A stretch of DNA of 64,000 nucleotides from Hydrogenimonas sp. (lineage in GTDB: Bacteria > Campylobacterota > Campylobacteria > Campylobacterales > Hydrogenimonadaceae): assembly GCA_003945285.1 (NCBI GenBank), contig AP019005.1, forward strand, positions 1 through 64,000, read 5' to 3'. This document shows positions 10,478 through 21,178 of the stretch, in pieces (position 1 is the stretch's first letter; every line of letters begins with the position of its first letter). The notes beneath the pieces are model-generated. The model worked only from the letters and a program-made list of their open reading frames with translations. It made no database searches and was not told where the DNA came from. The position numbers were made by a program, and so were the translations under genes.

Positions 10478-11518
10478 GTGGATGCCCTGCTTATAAACTA
10501 CCGCGATCCGCTCTTCGCCGTTTTGCTGATAGCGGGGATGGTTTTTGTCGTTGCCCTGGTCAGCTACTGGTGGGGTGTCTATGTAAAGAGCCGAAAATCC
10601 CGCCGCCTACAGAGGTTTCTTCGGCGTTTCGAGACCCAGGGTGTCAAAAAGAGCCTCGAGTCGATGCCCTTTTCACCGACGATCACCCAGCCCCTGGTGC
10701 TTCTGGCCAAGGCTTACGAAAAGAGCGGTGAGTACAACAACGCGATAGAGATCGGCCTCTATCTGCTCAAACATTGCGACGATGAAGAGATCACTTATGA
10801 GCTTATGGAGCTTGTAGGTACCACTTACATGCACGCCGGGTTTCTGGAGAGGGCGAGAACCACCTTTTTGCAGATACTCCGCTCCAATCCGCGCAACAAG
10901 AAGGTTTTGAACGACTTGATGGTGGTATATGAACGTCTGCAGGATTTCAAGAGAGCGAAAGAGGTCATAGAGCCGCTGGAGACGATGGGTGTGGATGTGG
11001 GCGATCTGAAACTCTACCTGGAGCTCAAAAGCCTGCTCACCGACTCCCGGCTCGAGCACGACGAGAAGGTGAAGAGGGTAACGGAGCTCTATGAGAGGCA
11101 CGGAAAATTTGAGAGAACAGTGTTCGAATACCTCCTTAAGAACGAGCCGTGCCGCGCATGGGAGATGGTGAAAGAGGAGGATATAGAGCGCCTCATAGAT
11201 ATCTTCTGGTATCTTCCGGCATCCTACCTTGACTACGACAGAATAAAAGAGAGCCCCAGGCTTTCGGCGATCTACGGAGCGAGAGGCGACATAGAGGTGC
11301 CCAGGCCCATCGGATGGTTTCTGATAGATATGCTGGGGCATCTCAGAAAGACGGGATTCAACAAGGCGACCCTGCAGTTCGCATATCTGTGCGACAACTG
11401 CAAGCAGCAGTTTCCGGTCCCTTTCGAGAGGTGCCCCAGGTGTCTTGCGCTCGACAGTGTGGTGGTAGAGAGAGAAATTACAAAGGCTGAGAGTGAAACA
11501 GGTTACAATCTTCTCTGA
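10478..11518 (+). CDS. LapB/YciM-like membrane-anchored TPR protein with C-terminal zinc ribbon
   Basis: The 346-residue product has one N-terminal transmembrane helix (about 13-33), a cytoplasmic array of TPR-like helices (about 70-200), and a C-terminal rubredoxin-like metal site with two CxxC pairs, LCDNC and RCPRC (about 308-328). This is the domain order of E. coli LapB, which regulates lipopolysaccharide synthesis through LpxC turnover; whether this protein does that is inferred only from architecture. The start is GTG at 10478, with AAAAGG about 8 bases upstream. The 3' end overlaps rnhA by 26 bases. Confidence 0.75.
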   Translation: MDALLINYRDPLFAVLLIAGMVFVVALVSYWWGVYVKSRKSRRLQRFLRRFETQGVKKSLESMPFSPTITQPLVLLAKAYEKSGEYNNAIEIGLYLLKHCDDEEITYELMELVGTTYMHAGFLERARTTFLQILRSNPRNKKVLNDLMVVYERLQDFKRAKEVIEPLETMGVDVGDLKLYLELKSLLTDSRLEHDEKVKRVTELYERHGKFERTVFEYLLKNEPCRAWEMVKEEDIERLIDIFWYLPASYLDYDRIKESPRLSAIYGARGDIEVPRPIGWFLIDMLGHLRKTGFNKATLQFAYLCDNCKQQFPVPFERCPRCLALDSVVVEREITKAESETGYNLL

Positions 11519-11927
11519 CGGTTCGAGCCTCGGAAATCCCGGTCCCGGCGGATGGGGTACGATTCTTCGTTACGGCAACCGTGAAAAGGAGCTCAGCGGC
11601 GGAGAACCGATGACCACCAACAACCGTATGGAGCTAAGAGCGGTCATAGAGGGACTCAAAGCGCTGAAAGAGCCGTGCGACGTCACGATATACAGCGACT
11701 CCAGCTACGTCGTAAAGGCGATAAACGAGTGGTTGAAAGATTGGGTGAAGAGAGATTTCAAAAAGGTCAAAAACCCGGATCTCTGGAGGGAGTACATGGA
11801 AGCTGCGAAGCCGCACAGGGTAAAGGCGGTATGGGTACGTGGTCACAACGGCCATGCGGAAAATGAGCGGTGTGACGAACTGGCGCGCAGAACCGCCGAG
11901 AAATTCAGGGAGAGAAGCGATGCATAG
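11493..11927 (+). CDS. rnhA: Ribonuclease HI
   Basis: Cleaves RNA in RNA-DNA hybrids. The 144-residue product carries the four acidic active-site residues in order: Asp in [16 protein letters not shown] (residue 9), Glu in NNRMELRAV (about 47), Asp in IYSDSSYV (about 69) and Asp in RCDELAR near the C-terminus, preceded by the catalytic His region [10 protein letters not shown]. The GTG start lies inside the 3' end of the TPR-protein gene. Confidence 0.96.
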   Translation: MKQVTIFSDGSSLGNPGPGGWGTILRYGNREKELSGGEPMTTNNRMELRAVIEGLKALKEPCDVTIYSDSSYVVKAINEWLKDWVKRDFKKVKNPDLWREYMEAAKPHRVKAVWVRGHNGHAENERCDELARRTAEKFRERSDA

Positions 11928-12004
11928 AGTATGGGATGCATTCCGCCTCCGTAAAGAGAGCAGTTTTAAAAAGTTCTGCCGTTTCGGTGCATAAAGGGGA
12001 AATA

Positions 12005-12685
12005 ATGGATGAACTTAGGCCGCTGGAAGATCAACTAGGGTATAGATTCAAGGATAGGCAGAGGCTCGTGGAGGCCCTGACGCATAAAAGTTACAAAAAG
12101 CCCTACAACAATGAGCGACTGGAGTTTCTGGGTGATGCTGTGCTGGATCTTATCGTGGGGGAGTACCTCTACAGCCGTTTCCCTCAAGCCAGAGAGGGTG
12201 AACTCAGCAAGATGAGAGCGTCACTGGTAAACGAAGCAGGTTTCAAAAAGCTTGCCGACGCCCTCCGGCTCGGAGACTATATATATATCTCGGCCGCCGA
12301 AGAGAACAACAGGGGGCGTCAAAAGCCCTCTCTGCTTTCCAACGCGTTCGAAGCCCTGATGGGTGCCGTATATCTGGAAGCGGGCCTCGATGAGGTGAGG
12401 CGGATAGCGATCGGCCTGATAGAGGCATGTTACCCGAAAATCGACCTCGGATCGCTCTTCAAAGATTACAAAACTACGCTCCAGGAGCTGACCCAGGCGA
12501 AATTCGGCGTAATTCCGGACTATAAACTGAAAGACTCTTTCGGACCCGATCACAACAAGGAGTTCGAAGTGCAGGTATATGTAAACGGCAGGCTGCTGGC
12601 GACCGCAAAGGGCAAAAGCAAAAAGTCCGCACAGCAGGAGGCGGCAAAAACCGCTCTGAAGGTTCTTAAAGAGGAGAAGAGGTGA
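12005..12685 (+). CDS. rnc: Ribonuclease III
   Basis: Processes double-stranded RNA, including the rRNA precursor stems seen at 19.4-24.5 kb in this window. The 226-residue product has the signature [15 protein letters not shown] (about residues 35-49), a second acidic cluster around [11 protein letters not shown], and a C-terminal double-stranded RNA-binding domain ending in [15 protein letters not shown]. The reading frame is open back to 11936, but ATG 12005 has AAAGGGGAA just upstream and gives the normal N-terminus. Its stop overlaps the aroC start. Confidence 0.95.
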   Translation: MDELRPLEDQLGYRFKDRQRLVEALTHKSYKKPYNNERLEFLGDAVLDLIVGEYLYSRFPQAREGELSKMRASLVNEAGFKKLADALRLGDYIYISAAEENNRGRQKPSLLSNAFEALMGAVYLEAGLDEVRRIAIGLIEACYPKIDLGSLFKDYKTTLQELTQAKFGVIPDYKLKDSFGPDHNKEFEVQVYVNGRLLATAKGKSKKSAQQEAAKTALKVLKEEKR

Positions 12686-13770
12686 GCAATACATTCGGCA
12701 GACGTTTCTGTATGACTACATTCGGAGAGTCCCACGGCAGGGCAATAGGGTGCGTTCTTGACGGCGTGCCTGCCGGGCTGGAGATCGACGAAGAGTTCAT
12801 ACAGTCCGAGCTGGAGCGTCGGCGACCCGGAAAAAACCGATATGCCACGGCAAGAAAAGAGCCCGACAGGGTCGAGATAGTGAGCGGGGTTTTCGAAGGG
12901 AAAAGCACGGGAACGCCGATAGCGATGGTGATTTTCAATAGAGACCAGAAGTCGAAAGACTACGGCAACATAAAAGATCTTTTTCGCCCCGGGCACGCAG
13001 ATTTTACCTACTGGGAAAAGTATGGAATCCGTGACTACAGGGGCGGCGGAAGAAGCAGTGCACGCGAGACGGCCGCCAGGGTAGCCGCCGGAGCGGTTGC
13101 AAAGCTTATGCTTGAAAAGCTTGGGGTGAAGGTTGAGAGCGGCATATTCAAAATAGGCGATGTAGAGGCGCGGAAGTACGATTTCGAGTATGCCGCGCAG
13201 AGCGAGATATTCTCTCTCGATCCGTCGGTCGAACAGAAACAGAAAGATGCGGTTCTGGATGCCAGGGAGAGACACGACAGTATCGGCGGGGCGGCACTGG
13301 TAAGGATCAGCGGAGTTCCTGTAGGACTTGGAGAGCCTATCTACTACAAACTGGATGCGGTACTGGCCGAAGCGATGATGGGCATAAACGCCGTCAAGGG
13401 GGTAGAGATCGGAGAGGGCATGCGCAGTGCCGAGATGTTCGGCAGCCAAAATAACGACGAGATGGGCAGGGAGGGCTTTTTGAGCCATCACGCCGGAGGA
13501 ACCCTCGGGGGAATCAGCAGCGGCGACACTGTAGATATCAGGGTCTATTTCAAGCCGACTCCTTCCATCTTCAAGCCTCTCAGAACACTCGATATCCACG
13601 GCGAGGAGGTCATCTGCGAACTCAAGGGGCGTCACGATCCGTGTGTCGCCATCCGCGGCTCTGTCGTGGCGGAAGCCATGGCCGCCATAGTCATCGCGGA
13701 TATGGTGCTTCTCAACATGGGGCGCAAGATGGAAGATGTGGCGCGCTATTATGCGGGCGGCAGAGGCTGA
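12682..13770 (+). CDS. aroC: Chorismate synthase
   Basis: Last step of the shikimate pathway: converts EPSP to chorismate using reduced FMN. The 362-residue product has the family signatures [18 protein letters not shown] (about residues 13-30), [16 protein letters not shown] (about 48), [19 protein letters not shown] (about 100) and a C-terminal RHDPCVAIR region. The start is GTG at 12682 in a GTGA overlap with the rnc stop, and the stop codon overlaps the znuA start, so it is embedded in one transcription unit. Confidence 0.97.
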   Translation: MSNTFGRRFCMTTFGESHGRAIGCVLDGVPAGLEIDEEFIQSELERRRPGKNRYATARKEPDRVEIVSGVFEGKSTGTPIAMVIFNRDQKSKDYGNIKDLFRPGHADFTYWEKYGIRDYRGGGRSSARETAARVAAGAVAKLMLEKLGVKVESGIFKIGDVEARKYDFEYAAQSEIFSLDPSVEQKQKDAVLDARERHDSIGGAALVRISGVPVGLGEPIYYKLDAVLAEAMMGINAVKGVEIGEGMRSAEMFGSQNNDEMGREGFLSHHAGGTLGGISSGDTVDIRVYFKPTPSIFKPLRTLDIHGEEVICELKGRHDPCVAIRGSVVAEAMAAIVIADMVLLNMGRKMEDVARYYAGGRG

Positions 13771-14651
13771 TGATGCGCAGGAGTCCGATACGGAAGATCT
13801 ATCTTTCGGTACTTCTCTTTCTTTTCGTTCCCGGCGCACTATGGGCGAAAGTGGTTGTAGCGGTCAGCATACTCCCGCAAAAGAGCTTTGTGGAGAAGAT
13901 CGCGGGCGATCTGGCGGATGTCACCGTAATGGTGCCTCCGGGCGCCTCGCCGGCGTCGTATGAGCCGAAAGCTTCACAGATGAAAAAGATCACCCGGGCG
14001 GAGATCTACTTCGCCATAGGGGTTCCATTCGAAAAGGCGTGGCTTCCCCGCTTCGCGGCTCAGAATCCGAAAATGAAAATCGTGGATGTGACGGCTGGCA
14101 TCAAGAAGCGGCCGATGGTTTCCCACCGCCATGAGCATGGAAGTGGCCACCATCACCGCGAAGACTCTTTGGATCTGCATGTATGGCTCTCTCCGCCTCT
14201 TGTGGCGATAGTAGCCGAAAATATTGCTGAAGCTCTGAAAGATGCCGACCCGGAACATGCCGCGGAGTATATGAAGAACCTCGAGCGGTTCAAACGTGAA
14301 ATAGAGGCACTCGACAGAGAGCTGCGTAAAATCCTGGAACCATGCAGGGGTACGGCCATGATGGTCTTTCACCCCTCGTGGGGATACTTTGCGAATCAGT
14401 ACGGCCTGAGGCAGATACCTATAGAAGCAGAAGGGAAAGAGCCGAGATCGAAGAGGCTCGCAGAGCTTATAAAGGAGGCGAAAGAGGAGGGTGTCAAGGC
14501 TATTTTCGTCCAGCCGCAATTCTCTAAGAGGGCCGCGGAAGCGATAGCCGACTCGATAGGTGCGGAAGTAGTCGTTGCCGATCCTATGGCGGCAGATTGG
14601 GCAGAAAGCCTGATAGATACGGCGAAAGAGTTGTGCAAAGCGGCCAGATGA
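13770..14651 (+). CDS. znuA: Zinc ABC transporter, periplasmic zinc-binding protein
   Basis: High-affinity zinc capture for the ZnuABC importer. The 293-residue product has a signal peptide (cleavage near LWAKVVVAVS), the cluster A-I solute-binding fold, a His-rich loop SHRHEHGSGHHHRED (about residues 113-128) that binds zinc, and a following DLHVWLSPP motif with a ligand His. ATG 13770 overlaps the aroC stop (TGATG); ATG 13773 is an equal alternative. The frame is open further upstream inside aroC, but that part is not coding. znuC starts at its stop codon. Confidence 0.93.
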   Translation: MMRRSPIRKIYLSVLLFLFVPGALWAKVVVAVSILPQKSFVEKIAGDLADVTVMVPPGASPASYEPKASQMKKITRAEIYFAIGVPFEKAWLPRFAAQNPKMKIVDVTAGIKKRPMVSHRHEHGSGHHHREDSLDLHVWLSPPLVAIVAENIAEALKDADPEHAAEYMKNLERFKREIEALDRELRKILEPCRGTAMMVFHPSWGYFANQYGLRQIPIEAEGKEPRSKRLAELIKEAKEEGVKAIFVQPQFSKRAAEAIADSIGAEVVVADPMAADWAESLIDTAKELCKAAR

Positions 14652-15430
14652 GAGAGTATGCTGTAGAGCTTGAAAATCTCTGCTTCTCCTATGGCGGCGA
14701 GATGGTGCTGAAGGATATCTCACTGAGGGTGGAGAGGGGCGATTTTCTGGCGATAATAGGCCCCAACGGAGGGGGAAAAAGCACCCTTTTGAAGCTTATG
14801 ATGGGTATCCTGAAGCCCTCGTGCGGAGAGGTCAGGCTTTTTGGAAAACCTCCCCTGCAAAATAGTGTCTCGATCGGCTATGTACCGCAGGAGACGGGGC
14901 ATAACCTTGACTTTCCGATAACCGTCAGGGATGTGGTGCTGATGGGAGTTCTACATAAACGGAACATATTCAGGCGCTACGATTCGACCCTTGAAAACAG
15001 GGCTGCGGAGGCTCTTCAGAGAGTCGGGATGGATCTTTACGCCGATCGCAGAATATCGGAGCTTTCCGGCGGACAGCGCCAAAGGGTACTCATTGCCAGG
15101 GCGCTTTGCGGAGATCCGGAGATTTTGATGCTCGACGAGCCGACGGCGAGTATAGATTTGAGCGGCCAGTGGGAGATATTCGAGCTTCTGGAGGATCTCA
15201 ACCGAAAGATGACGATAATCGTGGTCAGCCACGATATGAGTATGGTGATGGGTTTTGCGAAACATGCGGCTTATGTCAACGGGAACGTAGTCATGCATAC
15301 CATAGATTCGCATACACGTTACCAGATAAAGCGTCAGATGCAGGGGCACGAAGGGCACTACTGCGGAGCGGAGTTCTGGATAGATATGGGCAGGAAGATC
15401 GAGTGCAACGAGGAGTGCAGAGATGCTTGA
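14648..15430 (+). CDS. znuC: Zinc ABC transporter, ATP-binding protein
   Basis: Powers zinc import with ZnuA and ZnuB. The 260-residue product has Walker A GPNGGGKSTLLK (about residues 37-48), the ABC signature LSGGQRQRVLIARAL (about 140), and Walker B ILMLDEPTAS. The ATG at 14648 overlaps the znuA stop (ATGA). The C-terminus has several His and Cys residues in the last 40 residues. Zn(II)-dependent (Zur) control would be usual, but I see no clear operator, and the operon has no gap for its own promoter. Confidence 0.95.
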   Translation: MREYAVELENLCFSYGGEMVLKDISLRVERGDFLAIIGPNGGGKSTLLKLMMGILKPSCGEVRLFGKPPLQNSVSIGYVPQETGHNLDFPITVRDVVLMGVLHKRNIFRRYDSTLENRAAEALQRVGMDLYADRRISELSGGQRQRVLIARALCGDPEILMLDEPTASIDLSGQWEIFELLEDLNRKMTIIVVSHDMSMVMGFAKHAAYVNGNVVMHTIDSHTRYQIKRQMQGHEGHYCGAEFWIDMGRKIECNEECRDA

Positions 15431-16250
15431 AGCTCTTCAGATGCCTTTTTTCGTCAACGCCCTGGCGGCTGGGATATTGATAGCGGTCGCAATCGGTCTC
15501 ATAGGCCCTCTTACGATGGCCAACAAGATGACGTTCATGAGCGGAGGTATAGCCCATGCCACATACGGGGGTGTCGGAGCCGCCCTCTTTTTCGGCTTCT
15601 CTGTTCTTGCCGGTGCCGCCCTGGCCGCTGTCGTAGCCGCCGCTCTGATCTCCTTCATCTCCTACCGGTACGCACACCGTGCGGATACCGCAATAGGCAT
15701 AGTCTGGGCGGTCGGAATGGCTATAGGTGTGATTTTCAGCGATCTCACACCGGGTTACAATGTAGACCTGATGAGTTTTCTCTTCGGTTCGATTCTCGCG
15801 GTAAAGAGCACCGATCTGTGGATAATGGCTCTTTTCGATCTGGCGGCGGTCATACTGGTGTGGCTCCACTACTACGACTTCACCGCTTTGAGTTTCGATC
15901 CGGTTTTTGCAAGGCTGAAAGGGGTAAAAACGGAGTTCCTCCACTTCCTGCTTCTGGGTCTTGTAGCAATGACGGTGGTTCTCTCCATGCGCCTTGTCGG
16001 CCTGATAATGGTTATCGCTCTTCTGACGATGCCGAGCTTTTCAAGTGAAAGATTTGTAAACTCCCTGGGAAGCATGATGCTTCTGTCGATACTGCTCTGT
16101 ATCATCTACATTACGGGGGGACTTTTCCTCGCATACATGTACGATCTCTCCTCCGGTGCATCAGTTATACTACTGGCCGCATTTGGTACAATTACACTGT
16201 TTTTGATAAAGGCTGTCTCAAAAAAGAGCTTCAAAGGAATTGAAAAATGA
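15423..16250 (+). CDS. znuB: Zinc ABC transporter, membrane permease
   Basis: Membrane channel of the zinc importer, ABC-3 family. The 275-residue product is almost entirely hydrophobic with about eight membrane helices and the family-typical segment MRLVGLIMVIALLTMP (about residue 185). The start overlaps znuC by 8 bases and the stop overlaps galU (ATGA). Neighbouring znuA and znuC fix the assignment within the ABC-3 family. Confidence 0.93.
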   Translation: MLEALQMPFFVNALAAGILIAVAIGLIGPLTMANKMTFMSGGIAHATYGGVGAALFFGFSVLAGAALAAVVAAALISFISYRYAHRADTAIGIVWAVGMAIGVIFSDLTPGYNVDLMSFLFGSILAVKSTDLWIMALFDLAAVILVWLHYYDFTALSFDPVFARLKGVKTEFLHFLLLGLVAMTVVLSMRLVGLIMVIALLTMPSFSSERFVNSLGSMMLLSILLCIIYITGGLFLAYMYDLSSGASVILLAAFGTITLFLIKAVSKKSFKGIEK

Positions 16251-17080
16251 TAAAAAAGTGTCTTTTCCCGGCCGCGGGTTACGGAACGAGATTTCTTCCC
16301 GCTACGAAGGCGATGCCCAAAGAGATGCTTCCGGTTATGGCCAAACCTCTCATACAGTATGGAGTCGAGGAGGCCGTAGAGGCCGGCATGGATATTATGG
16401 CGATAATTACCGGCAGGGGCAAGAGGGCCATTGAGGACCATTTCGATATAAGCTACGAACTGGAACATCAGATACGGGGGAGCTCCAAAGAGTACCTGCT
16501 GCAGGAGATAAGGGCACTCATAAACCGCTGCACCTTCACATATACGCGACAGATAGAGATGAAGGGGCTGGGAGATGCCATATACAAAGGGCGCGTTCTG
16601 ATAGGCAACGAGCCTTTCGCGGTACTGCTTGCGGATGACCTATGCACACATACAGAGGGAGACGGTGTGCTTTCGCAGATGGTGAAAGTGTACGACGAGA
16701 AGTACAAGTGCTCCATTGTGGCGGTACAGGAGGTGCCGATGGATCAGGTGAGCAGATACGGGGTCATCGCGGGAAAAGAGGTGGATGACGGCCTCTATAT
16801 GGTCGATACGATGGTGGAGAAGCCGGAGCGCAGCGAAGCACCGTCGAACCTTGCCATAATAGGGCGATATATTCTTACTCCGGATATTTTCGACCTTATC
16901 GAGGAGACCGAACCGGGCAAAGGCGGAGAGATACAGATTACCGATGCCCTTATGGCCCAGGCTGAAAGGGGTATGGTGATGGCCTACAAGTTCAGAGGAC
17001 GCCGATTTGACTGCGGCAGCATAGAGGGTTTTGTGGAGGCGACCAACTTCTTTTACGAGCAGAGTAAAAAGGAGAAGTGA
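16247..17080 (+). CDS. galU: UTP-glucose-1-phosphate uridylyltransferase
   Basis: Makes UDP-glucose for surface polysaccharides. The 277-residue product has the N-terminal nucleotidyltransferase motif AAGYGTRFLPATKAMPKE (about residues 8-25), LLADDLC with the catalytic-metal Asp pair (about 125), and the sugar-binding VEKPERSEAPSNLAIIGRY region. Length is normal. The ATG at 16247 overlaps the znuB stop, and the stop overlaps the next gene's start. Confidence 0.95.
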   Translation: MIKKCLFPAAGYGTRFLPATKAMPKEMLPVMAKPLIQYGVEEAVEAGMDIMAIITGRGKRAIEDHFDISYELEHQIRGSSKEYLLQEIRALINRCTFTYTRQIEMKGLGDAIYKGRVLIGNEPFAVLLADDLCTHTEGDGVLSQMVKVYDEKYKCSIVAVQEVPMDQVSRYGVIAGKEVDDGLYMVDTMVEKPERSEAPSNLAIIGRYILTPDIFDLIEETEPGKGGEIQITDALMAQAERGMVMAYKFRGRRFDCGSIEGFVEATNFFYEQSKKEK

Positions 17081-18022
17081 TGAAGATTGTATTTTTGGAT
17101 GCCGTTACCCTGGGTGAAGATGTAGACCTTGATGTTTTCGAGACCTTCGGAGAGGTGGAGGTGTATGGGAAAACCGCCCCCGAAGAGAGGGCGGCACGCT
17201 GCAGGGATGCGGATATAATAGTTACCAACAAAGTGGTAATAGACAGAGAGATCATAGACGGATCGCCCTCCTTGAAGCTTGTATGTGTTGCCGCTACTGG
17301 TATGAACAATGTCGATCTGGAGTATGCCGCCCAAAAAGGGATAGAGGTCAAAAACGTTGCCGGATACTCTACTCACAGTGTCGTACAGCATACGTTCGCG
17401 ATGCTCTTTTACCTGATGGAGAAGCTGCCGTATTACGACAACTACGTAAAGTCCAGAGAGTGGAGCCGCTCCGGTATCTTTACATGTATAGATCGCCCTT
17501 TTCACGAACTGCGCGGCAAACAGTGGGGAATAATCGGGCTCGGTACCATAGGGAAAGAGGTCGCCAAAGTGGCGGAAGCCTTCGGTGCAACGGTGGTATA
17601 CTACTCTACGAGCGGCAAAAATGAAGATCCGTTCTATCCGCGTATGGAGCTGGATACACTTCTTTAGTACCTCCCATATCATCTCAATACATGCACCGCT
17701 GAATGAAAAGACGGAAAATCTGCTCGATTTTGCAAGACTGCAGAAGATCGAAGCAGGCTCCATCCTTCTGAATCTGGGACGCGGCGGCATTGTCAATGAA
17801 AAGGATCTGGTCCACATCATGGATGACAAAGAGCTATATGTCGGGCTTGATGTGACCCGGATGGAGCCATTGCCTGAAGATTCGGTTCTTTATGAGGTTG
17901 CGAACCCTGAGCGTCTGCTGATAACTCCACATATCGCATGGACGAGTGTCGAGGCTCGCAGAGAGCTGGTTAGAGGTATTTTCGAGAATATTGCGAAATT
18001 TTTAAAGGTCCATACGATCTGA
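17077..18022 (+). CDS. D-2-hydroxyacid dehydrogenase (one frameshift)
   Basis: NAD-dependent dehydrogenase of the glycerate/lactate dehydrogenase type. Frame 1 (17077-17667) carries the substrate domain and the NAD-binding GLGTIGKEV motif (about residue 154); it stops at TAG 17665-17667. The rest, from STSHIISIHAPLN onward, continues in the next frame to 18022 and has the catalytic Arg region NLGRGGIVNE, the Glu in MEPLPED and the His in TPHIAWTS. One extra T in the run at 17663-17665 explains the break. The site reads CTT TAG, similar to the prfB +1 frameshift site (CTT TGA), but a sequence error is simpler. Confidence 0.85.
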
Positions 18023-18024
18023 GC

Positions 18025-18432
18025 TTATCCAGCAAGGTTTGCCTGCTCGAGGGCGTAGAGTTCGTACCTGATCTTTTTGAAGTTTTCCGAAAGGGTAGGG
18101 TCGGTCAGCTTGAGGCTCTCTTCGAGAACTCTTGCGGCCTCCTGTGTGCGTTTGTAGTTTGCAAGCATAACGGCACCTATATCTTTACGCTCCATCTCCG
18201 TCTCGACACTCTCCTTGAGAACATCGTTGCCGATATCCCGGTGTGTCAGAAGTTCTGAATAGTTCTCTATTTTACACAGGTGTCTTATAGATTTGAGTCT
18301 CGAGGCGACTTCTTTGTTGTCGTAGAGATAGCGGTTTATATCTTCGATGACGCGAATCCCCTCCCTCAGACGGTTGAGATTCGCGTCTATCAGCCGAAAT
18401 AGTTTCGGCTCCTGTATCTTATTACTCTTCAC
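18025..18432 (-). CDS. thiD2: ThiD2-family protein (possible HMP-phosphate kinase)
   Basis: The product, about 135 residues, opens with LFRLIDANLNRLREGIRVIED, the hallmark of the ThiD2 domain that is found fused to ThiE in other bacteria and is proposed to be an alternative hydroxymethylpyrimidine phosphate kinase in thiamine synthesis. Here it stands alone. I place the start at the GTG 18432, which overlaps the yccA stop by 11 bases; the frame is open to 18483 inside yccA. It converges on the dehydrogenase with a 2-base gap. Confidence 0.65.
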   Translation of the reverse strand: MKSNKIQEPKLFRLIDANLNRLREGIRVIEDINRYLYDNKEVASRLKSIRHLCKIENYSELLTHRDIGNDVLKESVETEMERKDIGAVMLANYKRTQEAARVLEESLKLTDPTLSENFKKIRYELYALEQANLAG

Positions 18433-19138
18433 GTCCGAAAATGCCGAGAATCTGCAGTAGTGATATGAAGAGGTTGAGAACATCCAGATATATTGCTACG
18501 GCCGCTTCGACAGGTGTAGCAAATGCCCCCTGTATGATCTTCTGTGTATCGTATATGATCATAAAACTGAATAGCAGCGCGCCGCCGCCGGCAATCAGCA
18601 CCTGGAGCAGAGGGCTGCCAAGAAACAGGTTTATGACTGAGCCTACGACCAGAATTATCAAGGCTATGAAAAGAGGCTTACCCCAGCTGCTGAAGTCGCG
18701 TGTGGACTGCATGGCGTAGAGGCTGTGTCCCCCGGCTATTACGGCTGTCATGATAAAAGCCTGCGCGACAACCGCACTGCCTACTGCGGCAAGAAGCGGA
18801 ACCAGCGTAATGCCTGTAAGGAATGTAAAGCCGAACAGCATCACCATATTGAGCCCGGGCTTTTTTCTTGTAAACATAAGACCGAAGAGCATAGCGAACT
18901 CCAGAATGACAAGACCGATATACCATTGGGAAATAGCCGCCTGCATTCCCATACCGGCATAGGCTCCGGCCGCACCGGCAATACAGGATGCCGCAAAGAG
19001 CTGGTATGTTGTTTTTATAAACTGTGCCAGGTCCTCTTCGCTTCTGGCCGGCTGTTCCTCGAAAACTTTCTGCTCATAGCGCTCTTCCTGGCGTTGTGCA
19101 CCTTGATTGTGTAGATATTCACGGTTATAGAGTGACAC
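18422..19138 (-). CDS. yccA: Bax inhibitor-1/YccA family membrane protein
   Basis: Integral membrane protein with about seven helices. After a polar N-terminus (about 45 residues), the helices include LFGFTFLTGITLVPLL and the C-terminal segment DTQKIIQGA ... AIYLDVLNLFISLLQILG, the BI-1 signature with its acidic pair in the last helices. In E. coli YccA modulates the FtsH protease; its role here is unknown. GTG 19138 is chosen over the ATG at 19159 because AAAGGAG lies 5 bases upstream of it. Confidence 0.88.
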   Translation of the reverse strand: MSLYNREYLHNQGAQRQEERYEQKVFEEQPARSEEDLAQFIKTTYQLFAASCIAGAAGAYAGMGMQAAISQWYIGLVILEFAMLFGLMFTRKKPGLNMVMLFGFTFLTGITLVPLLAAVGSAVVAQAFIMTAVIAGGHSLYAMQSTRDFSSWGKPLFIALIILVVGSVINLFLGSPLLQVLIAGGGALLFSFMIIYDTQKIIQGAFATPVEAAVAIYLDVLNLFISLLQILGIFGREE

Positions 19139-19319
19139 ATCGTCTCCTTTTATTTTCATTTAAGATTATATTGTAGTCGGATTATAACTTATGTTCTTTT
19201 GAAAATCAACTACCTCCCATACATTAATATAAATAGATGAGCAAAGATTTAAAAATCGAATATTTGTGAGACTATTTGAAAAAAAGGTGAAAAAATTTGC
19301 CCAAATCGCCAAAAACCAC

Positions 19320-19348
19320 TTGACAACCGAATTGCAAGGTGCTATAAT
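19320..19348 (+). promoter_or_regulatory. rRNA operon promoter
   Basis: TTGACA at 19320-19325 and TATAAT at 19343-19348 are separated by exactly 17 bases: a full-consensus sigma-70 promoter. This is striking in a phylum whose sigma-70 promoters usually lack a -35 box, and fits the high output of rRNA genes. The 16S gene begins about 160 bases downstream. Confidence 0.85.
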
Positions 19349-19415
19349 TCCCGTCCACAAACAGGAAGCGCTTGAGTTGAGAGCTTCAGAGAGTTTGTAG
19401 GCGTTTTTAAAAAGA

Positions 19416-19435
19416 CGAGATCTTTGACAACCGAG
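19416..19435 (+). other. 5' half of the 16S precursor processing stem
   Basis: The 20 bases starting CGAGATCTTTGACAACC are an exact inverse of 21075-21094, on the far side of the 16S gene. In the transcript they pair to loop out the 16S rRNA and give RNase III its cleavage site. rnc is present in the window. Confidence 0.85.
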
Positions 19436-19515
19436 TAAGAGATAAGTAACAACCTTTGATGATTTTTGCACTTTTTTCAAAAAGGTGCAGTTAATCGACA
19501 AGGACGAACAATTCA

Positions 19516-21011
<1,496 letters not shown>

Positions 21012-21074
21012 CTAGAGATGGCCGGGGATTTGTTTTTCCGGCCGGAAAGCTCAAAGGTGAAAGCTTATCTCGAG

Positions 21075-21094
21075 CTCGGTTGTCAAAGATCTCG
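21075..21094 (+). other. 3' half of the 16S precursor processing stem
   Basis: Perfect inverse of 19416-19435 (CTCGGTTGTCAAAGATCTCG). It closes the 16S loop in the precursor transcript. It lies just before the first heptad palindrome of the spacer. Confidence 0.85.
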
Positions 21095-21111
21095 GAGTTC
21101 TTTGACATTTC

Positions 21112-21171
21112 GGTCGATAGTCAATAGTCGATGGTCGATGGTTTTCGACTATAGACCATTGACCATCGACC
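21112..21171. repeat. Heptad palindrome (copy A) in 16S-tRNA spacer
   Basis: Left arm: GGTCGAT, AGTCAAT, AGTCGAT, GGTCGAT units in tandem (21112-21139). Right arm, read on the other strand: GGTCGAT, GGTCAAT, GGTCTAT, AGTCG. The arms are separated by a short T-rich loop and differ mainly by A/G changes at the first base of each unit. The pair would form a long imperfect hairpin between 16S and tRNA-Ile. Confidence 0.8.
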
Positions 21172-21178
21172 AATCAAG

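Noticed and set aside
12550-13839. 429-codon minus-strand frame opposite aroC
   Set aside because: aroC is unambiguous and in a tight overlapping operon; the antisense frame has no features.
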